A DNA stretch of 33,896 nucleotides from Pseudomonas fluorescens (GTDB lineage: Bacteria > Pseudomonadota > Gammaproteobacteria > Pseudomonadales > Pseudomonadaceae), in NCBI RefSeq assembly GCF_018614775.1, contig NZ_JAGGOF010000101.1:1-33896 (forward strand). The letters are read 5' to 3'. Each line of letters opens with the position of its first letter. The first letter of the stretch is position 1. The position numbers were made by a program, and so were the translations under genes. A model generated the notes under the pieces. It saw only the letters and a program-made list of their open reading frames with translations. It ran no database searches and had not been told where the DNA came from. Below are positions 1 to 7,845 of the stretch, piece by piece.

Positions 1-95
1 GGCGGGACCTCCCACAGGGATTATGTGTAAATCGGGCGATCTTCACCCGGCACACAACTTGCTCCATTTACAGCCTCCCCTGGCTGGAAACGGAC

Positions 96-1088
96 ATGCT
101 TCATTCCCACCTCACCACCCTCAACGCCGTCTCCCTGGTGCTCGATGCCTTCAAGCATGAAGGGCTGCCCAGTGATGCACTGCTCGCCGGCAGCGGCATC
201 TGCACGCAGGACCTGAGCCGGGCCGACACACGCATCACCACCAACCAGGAAATGCAGGTCTGCGCCAACGCCGTGGCCCTCAAGCGCGACATTGGCCTGG
301 AACTGGGGCACAACATGCACGTGTCGTCCTACGGCATGCTCGGCTACGCGCTGCTCACCAGTGCCACCTTAGGTGACGCTCTGCGCCTGGCGCTGCGCTA
401 TCCGGCGCTATTGGGAACACTCTTCGAGCTGAACCTGGAAGACGCGGGCGAGTGCATCTGGCTCAGCGCCAGCGATTATCGGGAGAACCCGGCCCTGGCG
501 GTGTTCAACGCCGAGTTCTGCATGGTTTCGCTGAAAGTCATCTGCAACGACCTGCTCGGCCATGCCCTGCCCTTGCGTGCAGCGCGCTTCGAGCATTGCG
601 CGCCCGATTACCAGGCACGTTATGGCGCGCACTTCGATTGCCCGGTGCGCTTCGACAGCATCGACAATGCCTTCGCCTTCGACCGCCACTGGCTCGATCA
701 ACCGCTACCGCTGGCCGACCCCATCACCCACCACGCCATGGCCGAGCGCTGCCGTCGGCAGAACACCGAGTTCACCGGGCGCCAGGCCTGGCTGGGACGG
801 ATTCGCCAGTTGCTCAGCGCACAGCTTGACACCGCCCCCGGGCTGGAAAACCTGGCCGAGCAGATGAACTGCTCGGCGCGGACCTTGCGTCGGCACCTCA
901 AGGAGCTGGGTTGCAGCTACCAGGAGCTGCTGGACGAACTGCGCTTCGAACGGGCCAAGCAGATGCTGTGCGAAGACCAACTGCCGATCTATCGGATCGC
1001 CGAAATACTCGGCTTCAGCGAAACCGCCAGCTTCCGCCACGCCTTCGTGCGCTGGAGCGGCGTGGCGCCGAGTCAGTTCCGGCCATGA
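96..1088 (+). CDS. AraC-family transcriptional regulator
   Basis: Likely a cytoplasmic DNA-binding regulator of 330 residues. The first ~190 residues resemble the arabinose-binding-like sensor domain of OruR-type AraC proteins. The last ~95 residues carry two helix-turn-helix units typical of HTH_18: one around LENLAEQMNCSARTLRRHLK, and a second around YRIAEILGFSETASFRHAF, ending in the usual GVAPSQFRP signature. The ligand and target genes cannot be read from the sequence. It is transcribed away from the window edge and its downstream neighbour is on the opposite strand, so it looks monocistronic. The ATG at 96 is the first one that keeps the complete sensor domain, but no strong ribosome binding site is visible. 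The family call is firm and the regulated pathway unknown. Confidence 0.9.
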   Translation: MLHSHLTTLNAVSLVLDAFKHEGLPSDALLAGSGICTQDLSRADTRITTNQEMQVCANAVALKRDIGLELGHNMHVSSYGMLGYALLTSATLGDALRLALRYPALLGTLFELNLEDAGECIWLSASDYRENPALAVFNAEFCMVSLKVICNDLLGHALPLRAARFEHCAPDYQARYGAHFDCPVRFDSIDNAFAFDRHWLDQPLPLADPITHHAMAERCRRQNTEFTGRQAWLGRIRQLLSAQLDTAPGLENLAEQMNCSARTLRRHLKELGCSYQELLDELRFERAKQMLCEDQLPIYRIAEILGFSETASFRHAFVRWSGVAPSQFRP

Positions 1089-1163
1089 CCCCTTCACCAT
1101 AGCCACCACGGATCGCCTACCTGTTCCAGTCTGGGACGCCTTGGAGATCCAAGGCACTCAGAC

Positions 1164-1814
1164 CTACCCCCGCAGAAATGCCCGGTGCAGCTCCTCCACC
1201 GTCTGGAAGTGATACGCCGGGCTCTCGGAGTCGAGTTCCTCGTAGCTGCCAAACCCATACCCCACCGCTGCTGCATCCAGCCCATTGCTGCGGGCGCCGA
1301 TCAGGTCGTGCTTGCGGTCGCCGATCATCAGGGTGCTGGCCGGGTCGAGGCCTTCTTCGGCCAGCAGGTGGGCGATCAGTTCGACTTTGTTGGTGCGGGT
1401 GCCGTCCAGTTCGCTGCCGTAGATCACCTTGAAATGACGGGCGAAGTCGAAGTGGCGGGCGATTTCCCGGGCGAAGACCCAGGGCTTGGAGGTGGCGATG
1501 TACAGCTGTCGACCTTGAGCGCCCAGGGTTTCCAGCAACGGCATCACCCCCTCGAAGACCCGGTTTTCGTACAGCCCGGTGACTTTGAAACGTTCGCGGT
1601 AGAAATTCACCGCTTCCCAGGCCTTCGCTTCGTCGAAGTCATAGAACTGCATGAACGCCTGCAGCAGCGGCGGGCCGATGAAATGTTCGAGACGGGTCAG
1701 GTCGGGCTCGTCGATGCCCAATCGACCCAGGGCGAACTGGATCGAACGGGTGATGCCCTCACGCGGGTCGGTGAGGGTGCCGTCGAGGTCGAACAGGATG
1801 GTTTGGTAGCGCAT
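1164..1814 (-). CDS. HAD-superfamily hydrolase, Gph/phosphoglycolate-phosphatase-like
   Basis: Predicted cytoplasmic phosphatase of 216 residues acting on a small phosphorylated metabolite. It starts MRYQTILFDLDGTL, with the nucleophile motif DxDGT near residues 9-13. A SKP motif II/III region and GDRKHD, the acidic motif IV, lie in the C-terminal half. The cap between them is helical, as in phosphoglycolate phosphatase and beta-phosphoglucomutase relatives. An in-frame start 11 codons upstream exists, but the ATG at 1814 is preceded by AGGAG at 5-nt spacing, which decides the start. It lies 59 bp downstream of the gamma-carbonic-anhydrase-like gene on the same strand and may be co-transcribed with it. 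The substrate cannot be assigned; Gph is the nearest textbook relative. Confidence 0.9.
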   Translation of the reverse strand: MRYQTILFDLDGTLTDPREGITRSIQFALGRLGIDEPDLTRLEHFIGPPLLQAFMQFYDFDEAKAWEAVNFYRERFKVTGLYENRVFEGVMPLLETLGAQGRQLYIATSKPWVFAREIARHFDFARHFKVIYGSELDGTRTNKVELIAHLLAEEGLDPASTLMIGDRKHDLIGARSNGLDAAAVGYGFGSYEELDSESPAYHFQTVEELHRAFLRG

Positions 1815-1873
1815 GAAAGCTCCTGGGTGGTCATGCAGTTCACTCAACGGTCCGGCGCCCTTAAGCAGACGTT

Positions 1874-2419
1874 TCAGACCTGGTCATACCCTTCAGCCAG
1901 GTGCAGATCCTTGAGCTTCACGTAGTTCGCCGCGCTGTAGGTGAAGAACGCGCGTTCCTTGTCGGTCAGTGGCCGGGCCTGTTTCACCGGGCTGCCGACA
2001 TACAGGAAGCCGCTCTCCAGCCGCTTGCCCGGCGGTACCAGGCTGCCGGCGCCGATGATCACGTCGTCCTCGACCACCGCGCCGTCCATGACGATGCTGC
2101 CCATGCCGATCAGCACCCGGCTGCCCACGGCGCAGCCATGGAGCATGACCTTGTGGGCGATGGTCACGTCGTCGCCGATCAGCAACGGGAAGCCATCGGG
2201 GTTGAATGGCCCGGCGTGGGTGATGTGCAGCACGCAGCCGTCCTGCACGCTGGTGCGGGCGCCGATGCGGATGCGGTGCATGTCGCCGCGAATGACCGTC
2301 AGCGGCCAGACGGAGCTGTCTTCACCGATCTCGACGTCGCCGATCACCACCGCAGTGCTGTCGACGAAAGCGCCCGGGGCCAGCTGTGGGCGGTGATTCT
2401 GGTACGTGCGAAGGGTCAC
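1874..2419 (-). CDS. Gamma-carbonic anhydrase family protein (YrdA/PaaY-like left-handed beta-helix)
   Basis: A 181-residue protein with hexapeptide repeats (IGDVEIGEDSSVW, IGDDVTIAH, VGSRVLIGMGSIV, VEDDVIIGAGSLV) that build a left-handed beta-helix, normally trimeric. Histidines at H65/H68 (HITH), H89 and H94 match the spacing of the metal ligands of gamma-class carbonic anhydrases. Many bacterial members of this subfamily have weak or no measurable CO2 hydratase activity, so the function is inferred from the fold. It is divergent from prlC with about 100 bp between the starts, and upstream of the HAD phosphatase on the same strand. Length is normal for the family (170-185 residues). No signal peptide is seen, so it should be cytoplasmic. 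Confidence 0.93.
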   Translation of the reverse strand: MTLRTYQNHRPQLAPGAFVDSTAVVIGDVEIGEDSSVWPLTVIRGDMHRIRIGARTSVQDGCVLHITHAGPFNPDGFPLLIGDDVTIAHKVMLHGCAVGSRVLIGMGSIVMDGAVVEDDVIIGAGSLVPPGKRLESGFLYVGSPVKQARPLTDKERAFFTYSAANYVKLKDLHLAEGYDQV

Positions 2420-2518
2420 GATAGGCTCTCTCTTTTTGGCTGATAGTCGCTGCTAGCTGCGGTGGACGTCGATTGTAATTAAGATGGGCCGATGTTTCTT
2501 CCAGCCAAGGTACCAACC

Positions 2519-4570
2519 GTGAGCGTGAACAACCCTCTTTTGCAATCCTATGACCTGCCGCCATTCTCGGCGATTCGTGCCGAGCATGTGCAACCGGCCA
2601 TCGAGCAGATCCTGGCTGACAACCGCGCTGCCATTGCGCAAATCCTCAAAAGCCAAGGGCAACAGCCGACCTGGGCTGGCCTGGTGCTGGCGATGGACGA
2701 ACTCAATGATCGCCTGGGCGCCGCCTGGAGCCCGGTCAGCCATTTGAATGCCGTGCGTAACAGCCCGGAACTGCGCGAGGCCTACGAGGCCTGCCTGCCG
2801 GCATTGAGTGCCTATTCCACCGAGCTGGGGCAGAACCGCGAACTGTTCCAGGCGTTCGAAGCCTTGGCGAACAGCCCCGAGGCCGCCGGTTTCGACGTCG
2901 CGCAAAAAACCATCCTCGAACATTCCCTGCGCGACTTCCGCCTGTCGGGCATCGATCTACCGCCCGAGCAGCAAAAGCGCTACGCCGAGGTGCAAAGCAA
3001 GTTATCCGAGCTGGGCAGCCGCTTCTCCAACCAATTGCTCGACGCCACCCAGGCCTGGACCAAGCACGTCACCTTTGATGCCGCCCTCGCCGGCCTGACC
3101 GATTCGGCCAAGGCGCAAATGGCCGCTTCGGCCCAGGCCAAAGAGTTGGACGGCTGGCTGATCAACCTGGAATTCCCCAGCTACTACGCGGTGATGACCT
3201 ACGCCGAGGACCGCGCCCTGCGTGAAGAAGTCTACGCCGCCTACTGCACGCGAGCGTCGGACCAGGGCCCGAATGCCGGCCAGAACGACAACGGCCCGGT
3301 CATGGAACAAATCCTCGACCTGCGCCAGGAACTGGCCCAGTTGCTCGGTTTCGCCAATTTCGCCGAGTTGAGCCTGGCGACCAAGATGGCTGAGTCCAGT
3401 GATCAGGTGCTCGGTTTCCTGCGGGACCTGGCCAAGCGCAGCAAACCGTTCGCGGCGCTGGACCTGGAACAGCTCAAAGCCTTCGCCGCCGAACAGGGCT
3501 GCCCCGACCTGCAAAGCTGGGACAGCGGCTTCTACGGCGAAAAACTGCGCCAGCAGCGCTACAGCGTCGCCCAGGAAGCCCTGCGCGCGTACTTCCCGAT
3601 CGACAAAGTGCTGGGTGGCCTGTTCGCCATCGTGCAACGCCTCTACGGCATCGAGATCGCCGAGCTGAAAGGCTTCGACGCCTGGCACCCGGACGTGCGC
3701 CTGTTCGAGATCAAGGAGAACGGCCAGCACGTCGGGCGTTTCTTCTTCGACCTCTATGCCCGCGCCAACAAGCGCGGCGGCGCCTGGATGGACGGTGCCC
3801 GTGACCGTCGGCGCACCGTTGACGGCGTGCTGCAAAGCCCGGTGGCGAACCTGGTGTGCAACTTCACCCCAGCCGACAGCGGCAAGCCGGCGCTGCTGAC
3901 CCACGACGAAGTCACCACCCTGTTCCACGAATTCGGCCACGGCCTGCACCACTTGCTGACCCGTGTCGAACATGCCGGCGTGTCCGGCATCAACGGCGTG
4001 GCCTGGGATGCCGTGGAGCTGCCGAGCCAGTTCATGGAGAACTGGTGCTGGGAACCCGAAGGCCTGGCGCTGATCTCCGGCCACTACGAAACCGGCGAAC
4101 CGCTGCCCCAGGACCTGCTGGAAAAAATGCTCGCGGCGAAAAACTTCCAGTCCGGCCTGATGATGGTCCGCCAGCTGGAGTTCTCGCTGTTCGACTTCGA
4201 ACTGCATGCCACCCACGGCGACGGCCGCAGCGTGCTGCAAGTGCTTGAAGGCGTGCGCGACGAGGTGTCGGTCATGCGTCCACCGGCCTACAACCGCTTC
4301 CCGAACAGCTTTGCGCACATCTTCGCCGGCGGCTATGCGGCGGGCTACTACAGCTACAAATGGGCGGAAGTGCTGTCGGCCGATGCGTTCTCCAGGTTCG
4401 AAGAAGATGGCGTGCTCAACGCCGACACCGGCCGCGCGTTCCGCGAAGCGATTTTGGCCCGTGGCGGCTCCCAGGAGCCGATGGTGCTGTTCGTCGACTT
4501 CCGTGGCCGCGAGCCATCGATTGACGCACTCTTGCGCCACAGCGGCCTGACCGAGGACGCAGCAGCATGA
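2519..4570 (+). CDS. prlC: Oligopeptidase A, M3 family zinc metallopeptidase
   Basis: Cytoplasmic zinc endopeptidase that cleaves short peptides, including cleaved signal peptides, as known for E. coli PrlC/OpdA. The zinc motif HEFGH is at residues 470-474, counted from the GTG at 2519. The third ligand lies in the DAVELPSQF segment. The substrate-binding segment has H600, Y606 and Y613 in the HIFAGGYAAGYYSY context. The length of 683 residues matches the family. An upstream in-frame ATG at 2492 would add nine residues, but the GTG is preceded by AAGG at 8 nt, and homologues begin at the SVNNPLLQSYDLPPF segment. The start choice is therefore likely but not certain. The stop overlaps the next start as ATGA, which indicates translational coupling. 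A divergent paralogue lies 400 bp downstream. Confidence 0.95.
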   Translation: MSVNNPLLQSYDLPPFSAIRAEHVQPAIEQILADNRAAIAQILKSQGQQPTWAGLVLAMDELNDRLGAAWSPVSHLNAVRNSPELREAYEACLPALSAYSTELGQNRELFQAFEALANSPEAAGFDVAQKTILEHSLRDFRLSGIDLPPEQQKRYAEVQSKLSELGSRFSNQLLDATQAWTKHVTFDAALAGLTDSAKAQMAASAQAKELDGWLINLEFPSYYAVMTYAEDRALREEVYAAYCTRASDQGPNAGQNDNGPVMEQILDLRQELAQLLGFANFAELSLATKMAESSDQVLGFLRDLAKRSKPFAALDLEQLKAFAAEQGCPDLQSWDSGFYGEKLRQQRYSVAQEALRAYFPIDKVLGGLFAIVQRLYGIEIAELKGFDAWHPDVRLFEIKENGQHVGRFFFDLYARANKRGGAWMDGARDRRRTVDGVLQSPVANLVCNFTPADSGKPALLTHDEVTTLFHEFGHGLHHLLTRVEHAGVSGINGVAWDAVELPSQFMENWCWEPEGLALISGHYETGEPLPQDLLEKMLAAKNFQSGLMMVRQLEFSLFDFELHATHGDGRSVLQVLEGVRDEVSVMRPPAYNRFPNSFAHIFAGGYAAGYYSYKWAEVLSADAFSRFEEDGVLNADTGRAFREAILARGGSQEPMVLFVDFRGREPSIDALLRHSGLTEDAAA

Positions 4571-4845
4571 GCGAGGGGCCTGTGATCACCAAGCGACGCT
4601 TCATCGCCGGAGCGGTCTGCCCGGCGTGCAGTGAACCGGACAAGTTGATGATGTGGAACGAAGATGGCGTGCCGCACCGTGAGTGCGTAGCCTGCGGTTA
4701 TTGCGACACGCTCAACGAGCAAGGCCTGTCGGTGCCCAAGGAACTGGGCACCCGGGTCAACACGTCGGCGCCCAAAGTGCCGGACGCCAAGGTTCAGGCC
4801 GTGCAGTTTTTCCCCAACCCGAAGTTGAAGAAGAAAACCGACTGA
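4567..4845 (+). CDS. YheV-like small zinc-ribbon protein
   Basis: A 92-residue protein with two cysteine pairs, CPAC near residue 18 and CVACGYC near residue 38, which form a probable single zinc ribbon. It carries the GAVCPACSEPDKLMMW signature of the YheV-type putative metal-binding family. Biochemical function is not known for this family. Its ATG overlaps the prlC stop codon (ATGA), so it is probably translated by ribosomes finishing prlC. The tail is lysine rich (KLKKKTD). The call rests on cysteine spacing and typical size. Partner, nucleic-acid binding and pathway are not shown by the sequence. Confidence 0.88.
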   Translation: MSEGPVITKRRFIAGAVCPACSEPDKLMMWNEDGVPHRECVACGYCDTLNEQGLSVPKELGTRVNTSAPKVPDAKVQAVQFFPNPKLKKKTD

Positions 4846-4860
4846 AATCTTTGGCATCAC

Positions 4861-4884
4861 CTTCCGGGCCGCCCGGCCCGGAAG
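4861..4884. terminator. GC-rich hairpin after the prlC operon
   Basis: CTTCCGGGC (4861-4869) and GCCCGGAAG (4876-4884) form a perfect 9-bp stem with a 6-nt loop, 16 bp after the stop codon of the YheV-like gene. No T run follows, so it is not a classical intrinsic terminator. It may stabilise the 3' end of the message or limit read-through into the M3 paralogue. Confidence 0.4.
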
Positions 4885-4975
4885 CGATACCCCGCAGGCG
4901 ATACATATTTACCGCCCGGCATGAGCCTTACCTTCGCAGACTGGTCATCACGTCCAGACTGACAGGAAGGCCCCC

Positions 4976-7015
4976 ATGCCCGACGCTGACAACCCGCTGC
5001 TGCAGGCCTATGACCTGCCCCCGTTTCCACAGATCAAGGCCCGGCATTTCTCACCGGCCCTCGACCGGATCCTTGCTGAAAGCCGCGACCAAGTGACCGC
5101 AATCATCAAGACCCAGACGCCTTTTCCCACCTGGGACGACCTCGTGTTGGCCATGGATGAAGTCCATACACGCCTGGAGGGTTTCGGGTATCTGCTGCAC
5201 CTTCTGACCACGACCCGGAGCGGGGACGCCTGGGCACAGGCTTCACTGGATTGCAGTGAACGGCTGCATGATTTCCAGGCGTCGCTGAAACAACACCCCA
5301 CCCTGTTCACGCTTTACCAGCGCTTGGCAGACAGCCCGATCGCCGAGCATTTCGCACCGGTGCGCAGACGGACCCTGAAGAAGATCCTGCGCGAGTTCCA
5401 CCAGAACGGCGCGACGCAAGGCCTGTCGGCAGACCTTAGCCTGCTGAAGTTGCGCATCCAGGAGGTCCAGGGGTTATTCCTGGAAAACCTGCGAATGGCC
5501 AACCAGGCCTGGCGCAAGGTGTTTGATGATGAAGCCCGGTTGAGCGGCCTGCCTGCGCGGTTCAAGCAACAGATGGCCCGCCAGGCGCGCGCCGCCGGGC
5601 GCTCGGGATGGCTACTGACGCTCAGCGAGGAAGCGTTTGGCATCGTCACTCAATGCGCTGACGACCGTCTCCTGCGCCAGCAAATGTATGAGGCCTACAG
5701 CACGCGAGCATCGGATAAGGGCCCGCACGCAGGGCAATTCGACAACGGCGACCTGCTCAGGCAATTGCTCGATGACCGTCATCAGTACGCCACCTCCCTG
5801 GGCTATGCGGACTTTGCCCAACTGGCGATCGAGCCAGAGCAAGCCGCTTCTACCGGGGAGGTCCTGGCCTTCCTGCAGACACAGCTCGACCGACAGCGCG
5901 GCGTTTTCAAGCGGGACACCGATCAGCTCAAGGCCTTTGCCGCGCAGCAAGGTTTCAGCGAACTCCAGCCCTGGGACTACCCGTACCTGGCCAATCAACT
6001 GCGCCAGCAGGCGGCCGGTGCTTCCAGGGAAGCGCTGAGCGTCTGGTTTGAACTGGAATCAACCTTTTCACAGCTGTTGCAAATGGCGACCGAGCTGTTC
6101 GGGGTGAGCTTTGTCGAGCGCCCGGATCCAGCGACCTGGCACCCGGACGTGCGACTTTTTGAGGTCCGCGAGTGGGGAGCAGTCATTGGCTATATTTATT
6201 TCGACCCGTTCGCCGATGCCAACCGGGACGGTTATCCCCATACCACCACCCTGCGCAACCGTCACATCACGGCTGAAGGACGCCCCCGGCACCCCGTCGC
6301 CACGCTGCATGCCTGGTTGCCACGCAGCGCGGGGCCAGACCCGGTCTTGCTCGATCACCTGCAACTGCGCGTCCTGTTCCATGAATTTGGCCATTGTTTG
6401 CAGCATGTCCTGACCCACGCGGAGTATCGCGACGTTTCCGGCATCAGCGGCCTGTCCCGCGACACCGCCGAGTTTGCCGGGGTGTTGTTCGAGCAATGGT
6501 GCTTCTCCAGGCAATGCCTGGTGCGGGTATCAAGGCATTACCAGACGGGGGAGACGATGCCTGACAAGGTTGCCGCTCAATTGCTGACCTTTGCCAAGAC
6601 CCAGGCGAGTTGGGAGAGCGCCGTGCTGCTGCGCAATGCGCTGTTCGATCTTGAACTGCACCGTACCCGCGGCGACGGACGGAGCGTCCAGCAGGTCTTT
6701 GATCAGGCCAGCGAACAGGTGGGCCATCTGCCGGTGGCCGGGAACGAACGCTGGCCCAACGGGCTGGATTACCTGGTGACCGGTTATGACGCGAGGATCT
6801 ACGCCTATCTCTGGTCAAGGGCATTGGCCATCAGGGTATTTCAGCGTTTCAGGCGCGACGGGCTGTTCAACCCGGCAACAGGCCGCGCGTTGCGCGACAG
6901 CGTTTTTGCGCCGGGTGACGGGCGACCGTTGGCCGAATCCATCGCGGCCTTTTCAGGCACGCCACCGATCAGTGCGCTGGCAGGGCAGCCTTCGGATCCA
7001 GGTGAGTGGCCGTAG
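4976..7015 (+). CDS. Second, divergent M3-family peptidase (PrlC paralogue)
   Basis: A 679-residue relative of the upstream prlC product that keeps the same architecture and opening (NPLLQAYDLPPF). The zinc motif HEFGH is intact at residues 469-473 and the third-ligand segment reads DTAEF, so zinc binding should persist. The substrate-binding region has diverged. The histidine at PrlC position 600 is tyrosine (Y599), one residue is deleted, and GYAAGYYSY is replaced by GYDARIYAY, although the two outer tyrosines remain. The C-terminal tail is also unlike PrlC. The sequence is much more divergent than expected for a recent tandem copy, suggesting an old duplication or acquisition with changed specificity. 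The ATG at 4976 is preceded by ACAGGAAGG at about 8 nt. Its 3' end overlaps the phosphatase gene on the other strand by 47 bp. Confidence 0.9.
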   Translation: MPDADNPLLQAYDLPPFPQIKARHFSPALDRILAESRDQVTAIIKTQTPFPTWDDLVLAMDEVHTRLEGFGYLLHLLTTTRSGDAWAQASLDCSERLHDFQASLKQHPTLFTLYQRLADSPIAEHFAPVRRRTLKKILREFHQNGATQGLSADLSLLKLRIQEVQGLFLENLRMANQAWRKVFDDEARLSGLPARFKQQMARQARAAGRSGWLLTLSEEAFGIVTQCADDRLLRQQMYEAYSTRASDKGPHAGQFDNGDLLRQLLDDRHQYATSLGYADFAQLAIEPEQAASTGEVLAFLQTQLDRQRGVFKRDTDQLKAFAAQQGFSELQPWDYPYLANQLRQQAAGASREALSVWFELESTFSQLLQMATELFGVSFVERPDPATWHPDVRLFEVREWGAVIGYIYFDPFADANRDGYPHTTTLRNRHITAEGRPRHPVATLHAWLPRSAGPDPVLLDHLQLRVLFHEFGHCLQHVLTHAEYRDVSGISGLSRDTAEFAGVLFEQWCFSRQCLVRVSRHYQTGETMPDKVAAQLLTFAKTQASWESAVLLRNALFDLELHRTRGDGRSVQQVFDQASEQVGHLPVAGNERWPNGLDYLVTGYDARIYAYLWSRALAIRVFQRFRRDGLFNPATGRALRDSVFAPGDGRPLAESIAAFSGTPPISALAGQPSDPGEWP

Positions 7016-7649
7016 TGGTCGAATTGACCCAGCTTTCCAGGGAGCAAAGCGCGAACACACTGGTGCTGCAATCGCCATTCGCCAATGCCTGGCGGAGTTT
7101 CTCGACGTTGGCCTGCATCATGTAGCGAACCCCGTCCTTGAAGTGATGGCTGTCACCGAAGCCGCCTTCGGTCATTTCGTTCAAGGCGTCCTCTTTGCTC
7201 CAGCCCTGCACGACCACCCGGTACATGGCGGCCACCAGCCCGGTGCGGTCCGAACCGTGCTTGCAGTGCATCAGCACCGGGCCCTTGGCTTCGGCGGCCT
7301 GGACCGCACGCAAGGCCCGGAGGATGTCGCTGTCGTCGACATGGTTGGTGCGATAAGGCAGGCGTACTTGCTCGATGTCGGGGGCGGAGAGCCACGGGGC
7401 ATCCGACTGCGGCAGGAAGGTAATGACCGTGCCGATCTTGAGCTTTGTCAGCAAGGGCAAGGCGCCGCTGTCTGGCAAGGAGCTGCGGTAAAGCGTGGGC
7501 GACATCTGGTAAAGGTTGTAGTCCTTTTCCACGGGCTGGGCCCATTCAGTGGGCCTCGTCGGCTCGGCATCAGCCGCCTGGGCGGGTGACTCGGCCAGCC
7601 CGATCAGCAAGGCCAGGCAACACAGGGAACGAGAGCAGAGCTTGAGCAT
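6969..7649 (-). CDS. tpbA: Periplasmic dual-specificity/tyrosine phosphatase, TpbA-like
   Basis: A 226-residue protein with an N-terminal signal peptide (cleavage likely after SPAQA, about residue 25), so it should act in the periplasm. The phosphatase loop is HCKHGSDRTG with nucleophile C129 and R135. The D105/D106 pair in the HVDDSDIL segment supplies the probable general acid. The blocks NLYQMSPTLYRSSLP and GPVLMHCKHG strongly resemble P. aeruginosa TpbA, recalled from memory. TpbA dephosphorylates the diguanylate cyclase TpbB and lowers c-di-GMP and biofilm formation. No tpbB-like gene is in this window, so the substrate remains open. No clear Shine-Dalgarno sequence precedes the ATG. The last codons lie inside the convergent M3 gene. 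Confidence 0.85.
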   Translation of the reverse strand: MLKLCSRSLCCLALLIGLAESPAQAADAEPTRPTEWAQPVEKDYNLYQMSPTLYRSSLPDSGALPLLTKLKIGTVITFLPQSDAPWLSAPDIEQVRLPYRTNHVDDSDILRALRAVQAAEAKGPVLMHCKHGSDRTGLVAAMYRVVVQGWSKEDALNEMTEGGFGDSHHFKDGVRYMMQANVEKLRQALANGDCSTSVFALCSLESWVNSTTTATHLDPKAALPAH

Positions 7650-7813
7650 GCACGGACGACCGGGAAAAAAGAGAGTTCGAGCTGGTCAGTTTCGGCTCGT
7701 GTCGGTTAAAAACCTGTAACAAGGACGTCAAAGTGTTGTGAATTGCGCTGCGCTTTCATCCAGTGCCGCTCGGGCTGCTGAACGGCACTGGTTGTCATTG
7801 AGTGCAGGCTATA

Positions 7814-7829
7814 CTGTATGCACATACAG
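7814..7829 (+). promoter_or_regulatory. LexA (SOS) box upstream of radical SAM gene
   Basis: CTGTATGCACATACAG is a perfect CTGT-N8-ACAG palindrome with the TAT/ATA inner bases of the gamma-proteobacterial LexA consensus. It ends 16 bp before the ATG at 7846, where LexA would block transcription initiation or early elongation. From memory, the P. aeruginosa homologue PA0069 belongs to the LexA regulon, which agrees with this site. Confidence 0.85.
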
Positions 7830-7845
7830 CATCGGAGTATTCCTC

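Noticed and set aside
3002..4540. A 512-codon open frame antisense to prlC
   Set aside because: The HEFGH-containing PrlC protein on the plus strand explains the region. The antisense frame has shadow composition and no start signal.
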